A stretch of DNA of 64,000 nucleotides, taken from Deinococcus soli (ex Cha et al. 2016) (lineage in GTDB: Bacteria > Deinococcota > Deinococci > Deinococcales > Deinococcaceae). The stretch lies in the NCBI RefSeq assembly GCF_001007995.1, contig NZ_CP011389.1, positions 806,001 to 870,000 on the forward strand, written 5' to 3'. Shown here piece after piece: positions 33,218-45,000 of the stretch (its first letter is position 1; each line of letters starts with the position of its first letter). The translations under genes and the position numbers were made by a program. The notes under the pieces were generated by a model that saw only the letters and a list, made by a program, of their open reading frames with translations, made no database searches and was not told the DNA's origin.

Positions 33218-33679
33218 GCGCGCAGGCTAACAAGCCCCCACCCACCGCAACTGAATCCATGGACGGAAAGTGAAGGGGGAGGGGGTTGTGGGGAGTGGGT
33301 TGTCGGAAGTGGGGAGTGGGTTGGGTACCGGGGGGCGGGCACGCGGGTCTGCGGGCTGTGAGGAACTGCGAGGGCGGGCGCGGCCCGCCACCCCCCACCT
33401 GGCCTCCCCCTCAAGGGGGGAGGAGAAAGGACAGAGTCGATCAGCCGCCCGCACCTGCCTGCCCGGCCAGCCGCCGCAGATCACCCCGAGCCGTCGGACG
33501 CGCAGCGTCCGGGCCTTCCAACTTCACGGCAGGATGGCGTCGAGGCCGGACCCGTCACCGCTCGATAACCGCATAACGCACGAGTAGAACCTCTTGCCCA
33601 GTGCAACGTAGGTCCCCCCTGCCCTCTGCTGCGCAGCTCTGCGAGTCTGGGTAGGGGGTTGGGGGGTGGGTTACGCCGT
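33218..33679. other. 462-nt gap: low-complexity repeats and hairpins, no gene
   Basis: Holds the -10 box of the FAD oxidoreductase gene (33224-33229) and a tandem G-rich repeat (GTGGGGAGTGGGTTG at 33288-33302 and 33309-33323). Hairpins are CCTCCCCC/GGGGGAGG (33403-33410 and 33416-33423), and CGGACGC/GCGTCCG (33495-33501 and 33505-33511). Open frames here are short, overlapping on both strands and lack coding character. Confidence 0.6.
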
Positions 33680-34518
33680 TCAGCTCTCAGTGTCGGAGTC
33701 AGGCACGACGCGCGCGGGTGGCATGCCCTGCGTTTCGGACAGTTTGATCAGCCACGCGAACAGCTGGATGAAGGCGAGGGCGAGGGCGGGGAGTCCGGCG
33801 AGCATCATGATCCAGCCGCTGAGCTGCTGGTTCTGGAGGGGGGTGTAGTTCCAGAGGCACAGGGCGTTCACGTAGGGGGTGTAGAGGACGCGGGGGCTGT
33901 AGAGCCAGACGCTGGCGACGCCCATCATGGGGAGGGCGGCGAGGAGGCCGAACCAGCCGCGTGAGCCGATGTCGGCGGGTTGCACGGTGGGGAGGGGGCG
34001 GAGGATGACGCTCCAGACGAGTAGGCTGCTCAGGAGGTACAGGCCCGGGAGGAGGGTAGCGGCGGTGTTGCTGACGACGCTGGCGTTGAAGCCAGCGGGG
34101 ACGTTCCAGTAGATGATGACGGCGGTCCAGAGGGCCAGGGCCACCCAGGGGTCGAGGAGGAGGTTGAGGATCCTGCCGGGGCCGCGCCGGGGGTCGGGGC
34201 GCAGGCGCGGCAAGCCGAGGATGAGGAGGGGTGGGACGACCTCGGCGAGGACCATGAGGCGGGTCATGTAGAGGGCCATGCTGCTCTGGGTGAGGGTCGC
34301 GGCGCGGCTCTGGGTGGTGATGAGCAGCAGGAGGACGCCGAGGGTGAAGAGGGCGGCCTTCCAGGCGGGCCAGTCCTGGCCGCGGCCTTCGCGGTGCGCG
34401 CGGGTGTAGCCCCAGGCGTACGCGGCGGCGAGGAGCAGGGTGGGGATCAGGAAGAGGGGGTCGGGGCTGGGGCTGAGCAGGTCGGCCAGGGTGGGGTTGA
34501 GCGTGGAGGGCGTGGCGC

Positions 34519-34522
<4 letters not shown>
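33680..34522 (-). CDS. CtaG-like cytochrome c oxidase assembly membrane protein
   Basis: 280 aa from ATG 34522, which overlaps the Sco gene stop (ATGA). Seven predicted helices. The caa3_CtaG family features are visible: LYMTRLMVLAEVVPPLLILGLP near 85-106, RILNLLLDPWVALALWTAVIIYWNVPAGFNA across the middle, and WLYSPRVLYTPYVN with LQNQQLSGWIMMLAGLPALALA near the end. It probably helps metallate or assemble the caa3-type oxidase. It is last in the PCu(A)C-Sco-CtaG unit. Confidence 0.85.
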
Positions 34523-35214
<692 letters not shown>

Positions 35215-35227
35215 CGGGGGTTCACCG

Positions 35228-35740
35228 TCATGGTTTCACCACGGGCGCCTGGATGGTCAGGGTGCGGCCCTCGTCGTCGGTCAGGGTGACGGGTATGGTC
35301 TGCCCGGGCTGGAGGGGCTCTTTCAGGTGCATGAGCATCAGGTGGTCGCCGGTGTCGCTGAGGGTCAGCGTGCCGCCCGCCGGGAGGGTGAGGGTGTCGG
35401 TCATGCTCATGCCGGTCATGTTGTCCTGGGTGCGGGTGACCATCAGCATGGCGTGCCCGGCGGCGGGGCTGCTCACGCCCGTGATGCGGACCTCCGCGTC
35501 CCAGGTGCTGCGGAGGGTGGCGAACACGCTCGTCTCGCGGATACCGGGGGGCACGGCGACCACGCGGGCGTCCGTGACGGTGGCGGGCAAGGTACCGCTG
35601 ACCGGAGTGGCCTGGGCTGGATTCTGGGTCGCAGTGTCGGTCCGGGGGCGCAGCAGGGCGGCGGACAGCGCGGCGGCGAGGATCAGCAGCGCGGCGATCA
35701 GGAGGGGCCGGGCGGGTCCGGCGCGGCGGGTTGAGGTCAT
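35228..35740 (-). CDS. PCu(A)C periplasmic copper chaperone
   Basis: 170 aa. N-terminal anchor PLLIAALLILAAALSAALL (12-30). The copper site H-(M)x-Mx-HxM is present: GHAMLMVTRTQDNMTGM near 94-110 and GDHLMLMHL near 131-139. PCu(A)C passes Cu(I) to the CuA site, directly upstream of Sco in the pathway and here in the operon. AAGGAGCGACC lies just before the ATG as a good ribosome site, unusual in a window where many starts lack one. Confidence 0.9.
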   Translation of the reverse strand: MTSTRRAGPARPLLIAALLILAAALSAALLRPRTDTATQNPAQATPVSGTLPATVTDARVVAVPPGIRETSVFATLRSTWDAEVRITGVSSPAAGHAMLMVTRTQDNMTGMSMTDTLTLPAGGTLTLSDTGDHLMLMHLKEPLQPGQTIPVTLTDDEGRTLTIQAPVVKP

Positions 35741-35864
35741 GGTCGCTCCTTCATGGCGGGGCGTGCCCGGCGCGGGCAGCCGTCAGGGTGCAGTGTAGGC
35801 GCGTGCCCGGGGGGGCATTGTCCCCACCGCACCGCTGCGGGCCCGGCGGCGCTCACGACGCGCG

Positions 35865-35893
35865 TGGAACCCGTTCCAAAAAAGGCGTATCCT
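35865..35893 (+). promoter_or_regulatory. LacI-type operator overlapping the promoter of the LacI gene
   Basis: TGGAACCCGTTCCA (35865-35878) is an inverted repeat with 6-bp arms. The -10 TATCCT (35888-35893) follows; counted back 17 nt, the -35 position (35865-35870) falls on the left arm. A bound regulator would occlude the -35, as in autoregulated LacI-family genes. Confidence 0.6.
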
Positions 35894-35905
35894 GAGTGCC
35901 AAATC

Positions 35906-36907
35906 ATGCGTAAACCCACCATTCAGGATGTAGCCCGGCACGCCGGGGTCGGGGTCGGCACCGTCTCGCGGGTGCTGAACAATCACGTGGCCGTCAAGGG
36001 CGCCACGCGCGAGAGCGTCCTCAAGGCCATCGCGGATCTGGAATACACCCCCAACCCGCACGCCCGGCGCATCGCGGGGGGGCGCAGTTACACCATCAGC
36101 GTCCTGCTGCCCGTCCTGACCACCGAATTCTACGTGCGCCTCCTCGACGGCCTGGAAACGGCGTTCCAGGAAGCCCGGTACGACGTGGCGATCTTCCCGC
36201 TGCTGGACCGCTCCCGATTAGAACGCTACCTGGGCTCGCACACGCTGGCCTATCAGGCGGACGGGCTGGTCATGGCGACGTACAACCTCACGCAGATGTT
36301 CCACGAGCGGCGCCTGCGTACCCAGCAGCCCACCGTCCTCGTGGACGCCTTTGCGGACAACGTGGATTCCTCGTTCATGGACAACGTCGCGGGCGGGCGC
36401 ATGGCGGGCGAGTACGCCGCGCAGTTCACGGGTGACCTGTACGCCGTGTGGGTCGAGACCGAACTGGATCAGCTGTTCACCACCCGCGTGTTCGAGGACC
36501 GCCGCAGCGGCTTCATGAACGCGCTGGACACCGCCGGGCGCACCATCCGCGCCGAATACACCAGTTCCTTCGATTCCCTCGCGGCGCGCAACACCGCCGC
36601 CACCGTCCTCGATCAGGCGCAGGAGGCCGGGCTGCCCTGCACCGTGTTCGCGTCGGCGGACATGCTCGCCGGCGCGCTGCTGGACGAGGTGCGCCTGCGC
36701 GGCCTGAAGATCGGGCAGGACGTGCGCGTGATCGGCTTCGACGACCAGCCCTGGGCCGCCGAACGCGGCCTGACCACCCTGCACCAGCCGGTCGAGAGCA
36801 TGGGCTACGAGGCCGCGCAACTCCTGCTGTCACGCCTGAACGGCTACAAAGGCCCCGCCCGCGCCCGCCGCTTCGAACCCCGCCTGATCATCCGCGGCAG
36901 CGCGTAA
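35906..36907 (+). CDS. LacI-family transcriptional regulator
   Basis: 333 aa. The N-terminal helix-turn-helix and hinge are typical: TIQDVARHAGVGVGTVSRVLNN (5-26) and the YTPNPHARRI hinge near 47-56. The periplasmic-binding-protein-like sensor domain follows, with the LLPVLTTEFYVRLLDGLE dimer strand and VIGFDDQPWAAERGLTTLHQP in the C-terminal half (usual GFDD-x-x-LTTV-Q). Effector unknown. It is monocistronic and probably autoregulated through the palindrome upstream. Confidence 0.92.
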   Translation: MRKPTIQDVARHAGVGVGTVSRVLNNHVAVKGATRESVLKAIADLEYTPNPHARRIAGGRSYTISVLLPVLTTEFYVRLLDGLETAFQEARYDVAIFPLLDRSRLERYLGSHTLAYQADGLVMATYNLTQMFHERRLRTQQPTVLVDAFADNVDSSFMDNVAGGRMAGEYAAQFTGDLYAVWVETELDQLFTTRVFEDRRSGFMNALDTAGRTIRAEYTSSFDSLAARNTAATVLDQAQEAGLPCTVFASADMLAGALLDEVRLRGLKIGQDVRVIGFDDQPWAAERGLTTLHQPVESMGYEAAQLLLSRLNGYKGPARARRFEPRLIIRGSA

Positions 36908-36973
36908 GGGGGCAGCGTGGTGTGGGTCGTGGGCGGTCGCCTGCGGCCCGCTTTCTTTGAAGCCTCCATCCTC

Positions 36974-36979
36974 TAGAAT
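36974..36979 (+). promoter_or_regulatory. -10 box of trpS
   Basis: TAGAAT, 9 nt before ATG 36989. No T-box leader or attenuator is visible in the short space upstream. Confidence 0.55.
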
Positions 36980-36988
36980 CTCGGGGTT

Positions 36989-37987
<999 letters not shown>

Positions 37988-38012
37988 ACCCCACCGACTG
38001 TCGACCCCTGCC

Positions 38013-38780
38013 GTGACTGCCGCGCCTGCGCTGCCCACTCCCACCCCGCCGCCCCCGGCCGGGGTGGGCTTCAGCGTGGCGCTGCCCGCGTTCAGCGGCA
38101 CCCTGGCCGAACTGGCCTCCGCGCTGCGCACTGGCCGCGTCCAGCCCGGCGAGGTGCCCCTCCTGACCCTCACGCGCGACGTGCTGGCCTGGGCGCAGGC
38201 GGTCACGGGCGGCCCGCTGAATGACGCGCATCCGGACCTGCTGCCCACCCTGGCGGCGGTCATCGCGCTGAAGGCCCGTCTGCTGCTGCCGCAACCCGAA
38301 CCCGAGGAGGCAGAGGCGGGCGGCGACTGGTACGAGCCGCTGGACGACGTGCTGGACGGCGTGGAGGCCCTGGCGGAACTGGGCGCCCTGGTGGACTTCC
38401 TGGCCGCGCGCCGCCGCGAACGCGAGGGCCTGATTCCCGCCCGCGCCGTGCCCGTGACCCTCCCGCGCCGCGAACGGCCCCGCAACCCGCAGGGCAGCCT
38501 CGCCAAGCTCGTGAAGGCCGCGCAGAACGCCGTGCGGCAGGTCGAGGTGCCCCTCTTGGCCCGCGACCGCCTCTCGCTGGCCGACGCGCTGGGCGCGCTG
38601 CGCGCCTTCGGAAGGCGCCTGCGGACCTTCACCTTTCGGGGCATTCCCACGCAGGACTGGGGCGAGCAGACCACCTACTTCGCCGCCCTGCTCGAAGGCG
38701 TGAAGGAAGGGAACTTCAGCGTCGAGCAGACCGACACGTACGGCGACATACAGGTGCAGTCCCACCTCGCGCAGGACTGA
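38013..38780 (+). CDS. scpA: segregation and condensation protein A
   Basis: 255 aa, GTG start. ScpA is the kleisin that bridges the heads of SMC and binds ScpB in the bacterial condensin. Visible are the N-terminal SMC-binding part (FSGTLAELASALRTGRVQPGEVPLLTLTRDVL split), the long helix AAVIALKARLLLPQPEPEEAEA near 82-103, and the C-terminal winged-helix part ALLEGVKEGNFSVEQTD near 228-244. Length and acidic linker fit. scpB is not in the window. Confidence 0.85.
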   Translation: MTAAPALPTPTPPPPAGVGFSVALPAFSGTLAELASALRTGRVQPGEVPLLTLTRDVLAWAQAVTGGPLNDAHPDLLPTLAAVIALKARLLLPQPEPEEAEAGGDWYEPLDDVLDGVEALAELGALVDFLAARRREREGLIPARAVPVTLPRRERPRNPQGSLAKLVKAAQNAVRQVEVPLLARDRLSLADALGALRAFGRRLRTFTFRGIPTQDWGEQTTYFAALLEGVKEGNFSVEQTDTYGDIQVQSHLAQD

Positions 38781-38794
38781 CCGCCGCTGAAACA

Positions 38795-38831
38795 GGGGGA
38801 GAGGCCGGTGCGACCTCTCCCCCACGCTTTT
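38795..38831 (+). terminator. terminator after scpA
   Basis: GGGGGAGAGG (38795-38804) and CCTCTCCCCC (38814-38823) form a perfect 10-bp stem; CGCTTTTA follows after three bases. It abuts the stop of the convergent shikimate-dehydrogenase-like gene. Confidence 0.8.
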
Positions 38832-39663
38832 AGGTGCGCGCGAACTCGACGGCCGCCTGCACCTGTTCGTCCGTGGGGCGGACGCCGGTGTACAGCACGA
38901 ACTGCTCCAGCGCCTGCAACGCCACGACCTCCAGTCCGGTCACGACGGGCCTCCCCTGCCGCCGGGCCTCCACGATCAGGGGCGTCTCGCTGGGCAGGGC
39001 GACCACGTCGAACACCGTGCCCGCCCGCGCGATCTGCTCCGGCGTGAAGGCCAGCGTGTGTTCGTCCGCGCCGCCCGCCATGCCCAGCGGCGTGACGTTC
39101 ACGAGCAGGTCACCGTCCTGCACGTCAGGTACCGTGGGCTGCCAGTCCCAGCCGCAGCGCGCCGCGAGGTCCCGCCCGGCGGCCTCGTTGCGGGCGACGA
39201 TCACGCCACGCATGAAGCCCGCGTCGCGCAGGGCGCTCGCCACGGCCTTGCCCATGCCGCCGCTGCCGCGCAGCACCACCCGCGCGTCCGGGTTCAGCGC
39301 GTGCCGTTCGATCAGGAGCTGAACGGCGGTGTAATCGGTGTTGAAGGCCTTCAGGTGCCCGCCGTCGTTCACGATGGTGTTCACCGACCCGATGGCCGCC
39401 GCCGAGGCGTCCAGTTCGTCCAGCAGCGGAATCACGGCCTCCTTGAACGGCATGCTGACCGCGCAGCCGCGCACGCCCAGCGCCCGGATGCCCGCCACGA
39501 CGCCCGCGATGTCCTGCACGCCAAACGCCTTGTACACGAAATCCAGACCCAGCGCCGCGTACAGGTGATTGTGGAAGCGCGTCCCGAAGTTGCTCGGCCG
39601 CGCCGAGACGCTCATGCACAGCGTCGTGCCCCGGTTGATGTCCAGCTTGCTCGCGCCTGTCAC
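38830..39663 (-). CDS. shikimate dehydrogenase-like protein (SdhL/HI0607 type)
   Basis: 277 aa, GTG start. The sequence follows the Haemophilus HI0607 group: TTLCMSVSARPSNFGTRFHN (14-33), FVYKAFGVQDIAGVV, GIRALGVRGCAVSMPFKE, SVNTIVNDGG, AFNTDYTAV, VVLRGSGGMGKAVASAL, and the end QALEQFVLYTGVRP. The catalytic Lys (MPFKE) and Asp (NTDY) of shikimate dehydrogenases are kept, but this group is slow on shikimate and its true substrate is unsettled. It lies 118 nt downstream of argC and may be read from the arginine unit or its own promoter. Confidence 0.85.
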   Translation of the reverse strand: MTGASKLDINRGTTLCMSVSARPSNFGTRFHNHLYAALGLDFVYKAFGVQDIAGVVAGIRALGVRGCAVSMPFKEAVIPLLDELDASAAAIGSVNTIVNDGGHLKAFNTDYTAVQLLIERHALNPDARVVLRGSGGMGKAVASALRDAGFMRGVIVARNEAAGRDLAARCGWDWQPTVPDVQDGDLLVNVTPLGMAGGADEHTLAFTPEQIARAGTVFDVVALPSETPLIVEARRQGRPVVTGLEVVALQALEQFVLYTGVRPTDEQVQAAVEFART

Positions 39664-39781
39664 GACTGCCCCGCTCCGGCGACTGCGCTGCGTGCCCTGC
39701 GCTCCGCTCCGGTCACTCCACTCCGTCTCCGTCGTCTCATTCCTGCTCCTTCCAGTCGGCTCCGGGTCATCCGGAGCGGAA

Positions 39782-40699
39782 TCACAGTCCCAGCATCAGG
39801 TTCAGGTTCTGCACCGCCGCGCCGCCCGCGCCCTTCCCGAGGTTGTCCAGCCGCGCGACCAGCAGTGCCCGCTCGCCGTCGGCGGACGGGTACACGAACA
39901 GTTCCAGGTCGTTCGTGCCGTTCAGGGTCTGCGGGTCCAGAATCTCCGGGTTGCCCTGCATGTCGAACACCCGCACGAACCGCTGCCCGGCGTAGTGCGC
40001 CGCCAGCGCCGCGTGCAGCGCGTCCGGGGTGGTGCCCAGCTCGCGCAGGTGCAGCGGGATGGTCACGGTCATACCCTGCGCCCACGCACCCACGTTCGGC
40101 GTGAAGACCGGCGTGCGGCTCAGGCCGCCGTAGCGCATCGTCTCGGGAATGTGCTTGTGCCCCAGCCCCAGCGCGTAACTCAGGAACTCGCCCTTCATTG
40201 GGTGATCCTCGCCCTTCTCGTGCGCGTCCACCAGCGCCCGGCCCCCACCGGTGTAGCCGCTGTACCCCTGAATACTGACCGGGAAGTCCGCCGGGATCAG
40301 GCCCGCGCCCGTCAGCGGCGCCAGCAGCGAGATCGCCCCGGTGCTGTAACAGCCGGGGTTCGCCACGAAGCGCGCCGCACGGATCGCGTCCGCCTGCCCC
40401 GCATTCAACTCCGGGAAGCCGAACACCCACGCGGGGTTCACCCGGTGCGCCGTGCTCGCATCCAGCAGGCGCGCCGCCGGGTTCGTCGTCAGCGTGACTG
40501 CCTCGCGCGCCGCGTCGTCATGCAGGCACAGGATCGACACGTCCGCCGCGTTCAGTAACTCCGCCCGCGCGTCCGCATCCTTGCGCCGCGCCGGGTCGAT
40601 GCTCAGCAACTCGATATCCGCCCGGCCCTGAAGCCGCTGCCGGATCTGCAGACCGGTCGTTCCGGCCTCACCGTCGATAAATACCTTGGGGACTGTCAT
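39782..40699 (-). CDS. argC: N-acetyl-gamma-glutamyl-phosphate reductase, short form
   Basis: 305 aa, matching the uncommon short ArgC type. Reduces N-acetylglutamyl phosphate in arginine synthesis (or the LysW-linked lysine equivalent). It begins [20 protein letters not shown] with the NADP fold at residue 4, has the catalytic Cys in [22 protein letters not shown], and His in LGHKHIPE. The correct start is ATG 40699. An open frame continues upstream in phase, but the bases there belong to a different gene read in another phase. Confidence 0.93.
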   Translation of the reverse strand: MTVPKVFIDGEAGTTGLQIRQRLQGRADIELLSIDPARRKDADARAELLNAADVSILCLHDDAAREAVTLTTNPAARLLDASTAHRVNPAWVFGFPELNAGQADAIRAARFVANPGCYSTGAISLLAPLTGAGLIPADFPVSIQGYSGYTGGGRALVDAHEKGEDHPMKGEFLSYALGLGHKHIPETMRYGGLSRTPVFTPNVGAWAQGMTVTIPLHLRELGTTPDALHAALAAHYAGQRFVRVFDMQGNPEILDPQTLNGTNDLELFVYPSADGERALLVARLDNLGKGAGGAAVQNLNLMLGL

Positions 40700-41029
40700 G
40701 CTTGATTCTCCATCAGGGACTGAGTGACCTGCGCGTGCAGGCGTTCGAATGTCATAGCCAGGGACGTGCCGGGCTTCAGGTGCGTCCAGAGGTCCGGGGT
40801 CATGGGCACGATACGGATCACGCCGTGCCCGCCTCGCCCGATCACCTCTGGCTCGAGGGTTTCCCACCACGCGTACGCATTCCACCGGCTCTCCGGCGCG
40901 ATGGAAGCTGAAGACGCTGCCGTCCATCGCGCCCACGTTGTCCCCGAAGCGCCGGTAGATGAATGACGTCGTCCGGTCCTCCGGCAGGTGAACGCGGGCG
41001 AGCAGGAAGGGGGCGTCTGTCAGAGTCAC
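40696..41029 (-). pseudogene. small unknown gene with an apparent single-base frameshift, between GNAT and argC
   Basis: GTG 41029 overlaps the GNAT stop (GTGA), and a TGA at 40698-40696 overlaps the argC ATG, so the boundaries fit one gene of about 110 codons. The span is 334 nt, one base too many. The first part reads [20 protein letters not shown] then [20 protein letters not shown]; the second part is sensible only one phase on: [35 protein letters not shown]. Both parts have high GC at third codon positions. Dropping one base near 40879 joins them. A genuine lesion or a sequence error; no family recognised. Confidence 0.6.
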
Positions 41030-41544
41030 GCGGTCCACTCGGCGGCCAGGACCGCGTACAGGGCATCGTCGGTCCATTCCCCCCGGTGCCGGTAGCTCTG
41101 GAGGCTGGTGCCCTCGTGCCGGAAGCCCAGGCGGGTCAGCAGCGCCGCGACCGCCGTGTTGCGCGGGTCGATGCTGGCGTGGACGCGGTGCAGGCCCAGG
41201 TCCGCGAACGCGTGGGTGACCAGGACGTGCAGGGCCTCGCGAGCGTACCCGTGCCCCTGGGCGTGGCGGGCGAGGGTCATGCCGAGTTCCGCCTGCGGCC
41301 CCTGCGTGTTCAGGCCCACGTCCCCCACGAGTTCACCGCCGGTCAGCGTGACGGCGCGCTGCACCCAGCCGGGCGAGCCCAGCGGCGCGTCCGACACGAG
41401 CCCCGCCACGGAGTCCGGCGTGGCGGGCAGCGGCCAGCCCTGATACCGGGCGACCTCCGGATCGTTCCGGTACGCCAGGACACGCGGCAGGTCGTCCGGC
41501 GTCAGGGGCCGGAGGGTCAGACGGGACGTGTGCAGGATGGTCAT
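41026..41544 (-). CDS. RimJ/RimL-type GNAT acetyltransferase
   Basis: 172 aa from ATG 41544. It begins [20 protein letters not shown], the RimJ/RimL N-terminus, continues with [20 protein letters not shown], and has the acetyl-CoA loop [12 protein letters not shown] (about 103-114). The C-terminal [20 protein letters not shown] and [19 protein letters not shown] are typical. Likely N-acetylates a protein or small amine. It sits between argF and the broken gene, with stop-start overlap to the latter. Confidence 0.85.
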   Translation of the reverse strand: MTILHTSRLTLRPLTPDDLPRVLAYRNDPEVARYQGWPLPATPDSVAGLVSDAPLGSPGWVQRAVTLTGGELVGDVGLNTQGPQAELGMTLARHAQGHGYAREALHVLVTHAFADLGLHRVHASIDPRNTAVAALLTRLGFRHEGTSLQSYRHRGEWTDDALYAVLAAEWTA

Positions 41545-41614
41545 GGGCTCAGCGTGCCAGAGAAACGGGCGGGCGCGCATCCGCGTGACGGCAGATGCGC
41601 GCCGCCCCAGTGGT

Positions 41615-42697
<1,083 letters not shown>

Positions 42698-42705
42698 AGG
42701 CGAGG

Positions 42706-42711
42706 AGTATA
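42706..42711 (-). promoter_or_regulatory. -10 box of argF
   Basis: TATACT on the minus strand, 8 nt before ATG 42697. No ARG-box-like palindrome is evident nearby. Confidence 0.5.
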
Positions 42712-42841
42712 CCTGCTTCCCGTCAGCGCAGGATCACTCCCCGCGAATCGCGCATGAATATGCATTCTGGATGACTGGACATGCACAGCGGGGAGCTGCG
42801 CGAGGGCGTGACGGCCACCCTCGCGCGGCTCCCCATCCCTC

Positions 42842-44836
42842 TTACTTCGTTTCGGTCAGGCTGTAGCTGCCGCTGCCGCTGTAGGCGTACACGCGCCAGC
42901 GGTACGTGCCACTGGCGGCGGCGTAGGTGATGGCCTCGGTGCTGGTACTGCCCTCGCTGGCGGCCACCTGACTCCAGGTGCTGCCGGAGAGTTTCTGCAG
43001 GTACAGGTCGAAGTCGGTGCCCGTGGGTCCGCTCAGGTTGCCCTTCAGCGTGCCGCCCGCGTACGTGAAGCCGGTCGTGGACGGCTGGTACGAGTTCCCG
43101 CTGGCCGCGACCGTGCCGGTGTACGTGGTGGTGCCCGTGGTCGTGCCGACCGTGACGAACAGCGCGGAGACGGGGCCGTACGTCCCGCTGTTGTTCCTCG
43201 CGCGGACGTACACGGTGTGCTTCCCGGCGCTGAGGCCCGTGGTGGACACGCTGGCCTGCACGCTCTCGGTGGCGGCGTTGAAGGTGCCGTCCGCAGCGGT
43301 CATGGCGCGGGCCGTGCCGCCGGCCCAGGGGGGCGTGTCGATGAAGTACTCCGCGCCGGTGATGGTGCGGGTGGGTTCCGCGCCGTTGCTCGTGTTGAAA
43401 CGGGTGTTCGTGGCGCTGGCGCTCAGGGTGAAGCTGGCGCCCGTGGCGACGCTGGCGGGCGCGCTGACGCTGACACTGTCGGGACCGCTGCCGAGCTGGT
43501 ATGGCGCGCGGGCCACGCGCAGGGCGTACAGCAGCGCCGCCTGGTTCTGTGGGAGGGTGGTGCCGGTGAAGGTGCTGCACGGCTCGAAGAACGCCGTGCC
43601 GAGTTCGATGGTGTACGACGCGACCCCCAGTTCGCCGTACGCGAAGTCGTCAGTGGTGCCGCTGGTGGGGTACAGGCCAACCGCCTGCTCGGGCGTGTAC
43701 CCGTTGAAATACGCGAGCTTGCGGCCCAGTGACTGTAGCGCCGCGCCGTTCGGAGTGACGGTGGTGGTGTCTCCCCAGGGCCACAGGACCAGCTTGGAGT
43801 AGCTGTGCACGTCGACGTACACGCCGGGCGTGCTGGCGGGTGCCGCGTCGGTGCGGGCGGGGCCGCGGTTGTCCGCGAAGGCCGCCTTGATCAGGGTCTG
43901 GAGGTTCTGCGTCTCGATTTCACTGGCGGCGGCGGTGCCCTTGTACGTCTCGTTGCAGGGGTCGGCGCTGGACCCGCCGGTGCCCCAGGCGTAGTTGAAG
44001 TTGCGGTTCAGGTCCACGCCGTACAGGCCGTTGCTGCACGGCTGGGTGTCGTTCACGTTCTTGCGCCACGACGCGCCGGCCTCGGCTTTCTTGCGGCCGT
44101 CGGGGTTGCTCTGGAGGACCAGCCAGACTTCCTGGGTGTCGAGCATCCAGGTGACGTCGGCGTCCTTGCCGTAGTTGGCGAGCAGGTACTCCGCGAAGCG
44201 CGTGGCGAGTTCGGCGGGGGTGTACTCGCGCGCGTGGATGGACGCGGTGATCAGCAGTCGGGGCTTGGTGCCGGTGGTGCTCCTGTTCGTGAGTTTCAGG
44301 ACGTTCATGTCGTACCCGCCGCGCCCCTTGCTCTTCAGCCACGAGGACCCGAAGCTGCTCCAGCTGGCGAGGTTCGGGTACTGCGTGACCAGATTCTGCG
44401 CGCTGGCGTAGGTTTCCTCGACGGTGCGGTAGCAGGAGTAGCCGCTGATGCTCAGGGCGCCCAGGGGGGCTTTCAGGGAGGCGCTGTGGCGTTCGGTCTG
44501 CGCGCGGTCGATCTTCACGGTCCAGCCGCGGGTCATGCCGGTCACGCGCAGCCGCTCGAAGTCGGCCTGCCCCACGTCGAGCAGCACGTAGCCGTCTTCG
44601 GGGCTGCCGCCGACCGGCTCGAAGGTCTTGACGATGTCCAGCCAGTCGCGCTGCGTTTTGAAGTCGATGCGGGACACGACGACCGGGTACTGCTGGAAGG
44701 TGCTGCACTCGTCGGCGGTGGCGACCAGGGTGCCGGTGCCGGGGGCGGGGCTGGCCTGGGGGGCGGTGGGGGTCTGCGAGCAGGACGCGAGCAGCAGGGC
44801 GGCGCTGAGCAGGGAGACGGACAGACCTTTATGCAT
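42842..44836 (-). CDS. secreted M14 zinc carboxypeptidase lipoprotein with C-terminal PPC-like domain
   Basis: 664 aa. Lipoprotein signal ending LLLASC (Cys19). After a propeptide-like region (about 40-130), the M14 domain shows Zn ligands His201 and Glu204 in SIHAREYTPAELA, the substrate Arg region NPDGR and GVDLNRNFNYAWG, the third ligand His in YVDVHSYSKLVLWPWG, and the Glu in SYTIELGTAFFEPC. A Thr/Ser-rich immunoglobulin-like segment follows, then a C-terminal bacterial pre-peptidase (PPC) domain with TGTVAASGNSYQPSTTGFTY. Cell-surface protein degradation is likely. Confidence 0.9.
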   Translation of the reverse strand: MHKGLSVSLLSAALLLASCSQTPTAPQASPAPGTGTLVATADECSTFQQYPVVVSRIDFKTQRDWLDIVKTFEPVGGSPEDGYVLLDVGQADFERLRVTGMTRGWTVKIDRAQTERHSASLKAPLGALSISGYSCYRTVEETYASAQNLVTQYPNLASWSSFGSSWLKSKGRGGYDMNVLKLTNRSTTGTKPRLLITASIHAREYTPAELATRFAEYLLANYGKDADVTWMLDTQEVWLVLQSNPDGRKKAEAGASWRKNVNDTQPCSNGLYGVDLNRNFNYAWGTGGSSADPCNETYKGTAAASEIETQNLQTLIKAAFADNRGPARTDAAPASTPGVYVDVHSYSKLVLWPWGDTTTVTPNGAALQSLGRKLAYFNGYTPEQAVGLYPTSGTTDDFAYGELGVASYTIELGTAFFEPCSTFTGTTLPQNQAALLYALRVARAPYQLGSGPDSVSVSAPASVATGASFTLSASATNTRFNTSNGAEPTRTITGAEYFIDTPPWAGGTARAMTAADGTFNAATESVQASVSTTGLSAGKHTVYVRARNNSGTYGPVSALFVTVGTTTGTTTYTGTVAASGNSYQPSTTGFTYAGGTLKGNLSGPTGTDFDLYLQKLSGSTWSQVAASEGSTSTEAITYAAASGTYRWRVYAYSGSGSYSLTETK

Positions 44837-44987
44837 GGAGCCTCCATCGGCGGGCGTCCCGTCCGGAGTGTCTGCCGGCAGGTGTTCGCCTGGGTTGTGT
44901 GGTGCTGCGCTACTCTAACACCCCCCTGGCGCGCAAGCGAAAGTTCCACTGTCCACCATTGAGGAACGTCACGGCCCGGCCGGGCGT

Positions 44988-44993
44988 ACACTC
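44988..44993 (+). promoter_or_regulatory. -10 box of the EamA gene
   Basis: TACACT, 7 nt before ATG 45001. It supports starting at 45001 rather than at an upstream in-frame codon. Confidence 0.5.
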
Positions 44994-45000
44994 CCGCGCA

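Noticed and set aside
36908..36988. T-box or Trp attenuator before trpS
   Set aside because: The gap is 81 nt, the -10 box lies 9 nt before the ATG, and there is no stem set or Trp-codon leader peptide.
39782..41077. ArgC with a 126-codon N-terminal extension
   Set aside because: The extension is the broken small gene read through in the wrong phase for its second half. The argC ATG at 40699 overlaps the true stop of that gene.
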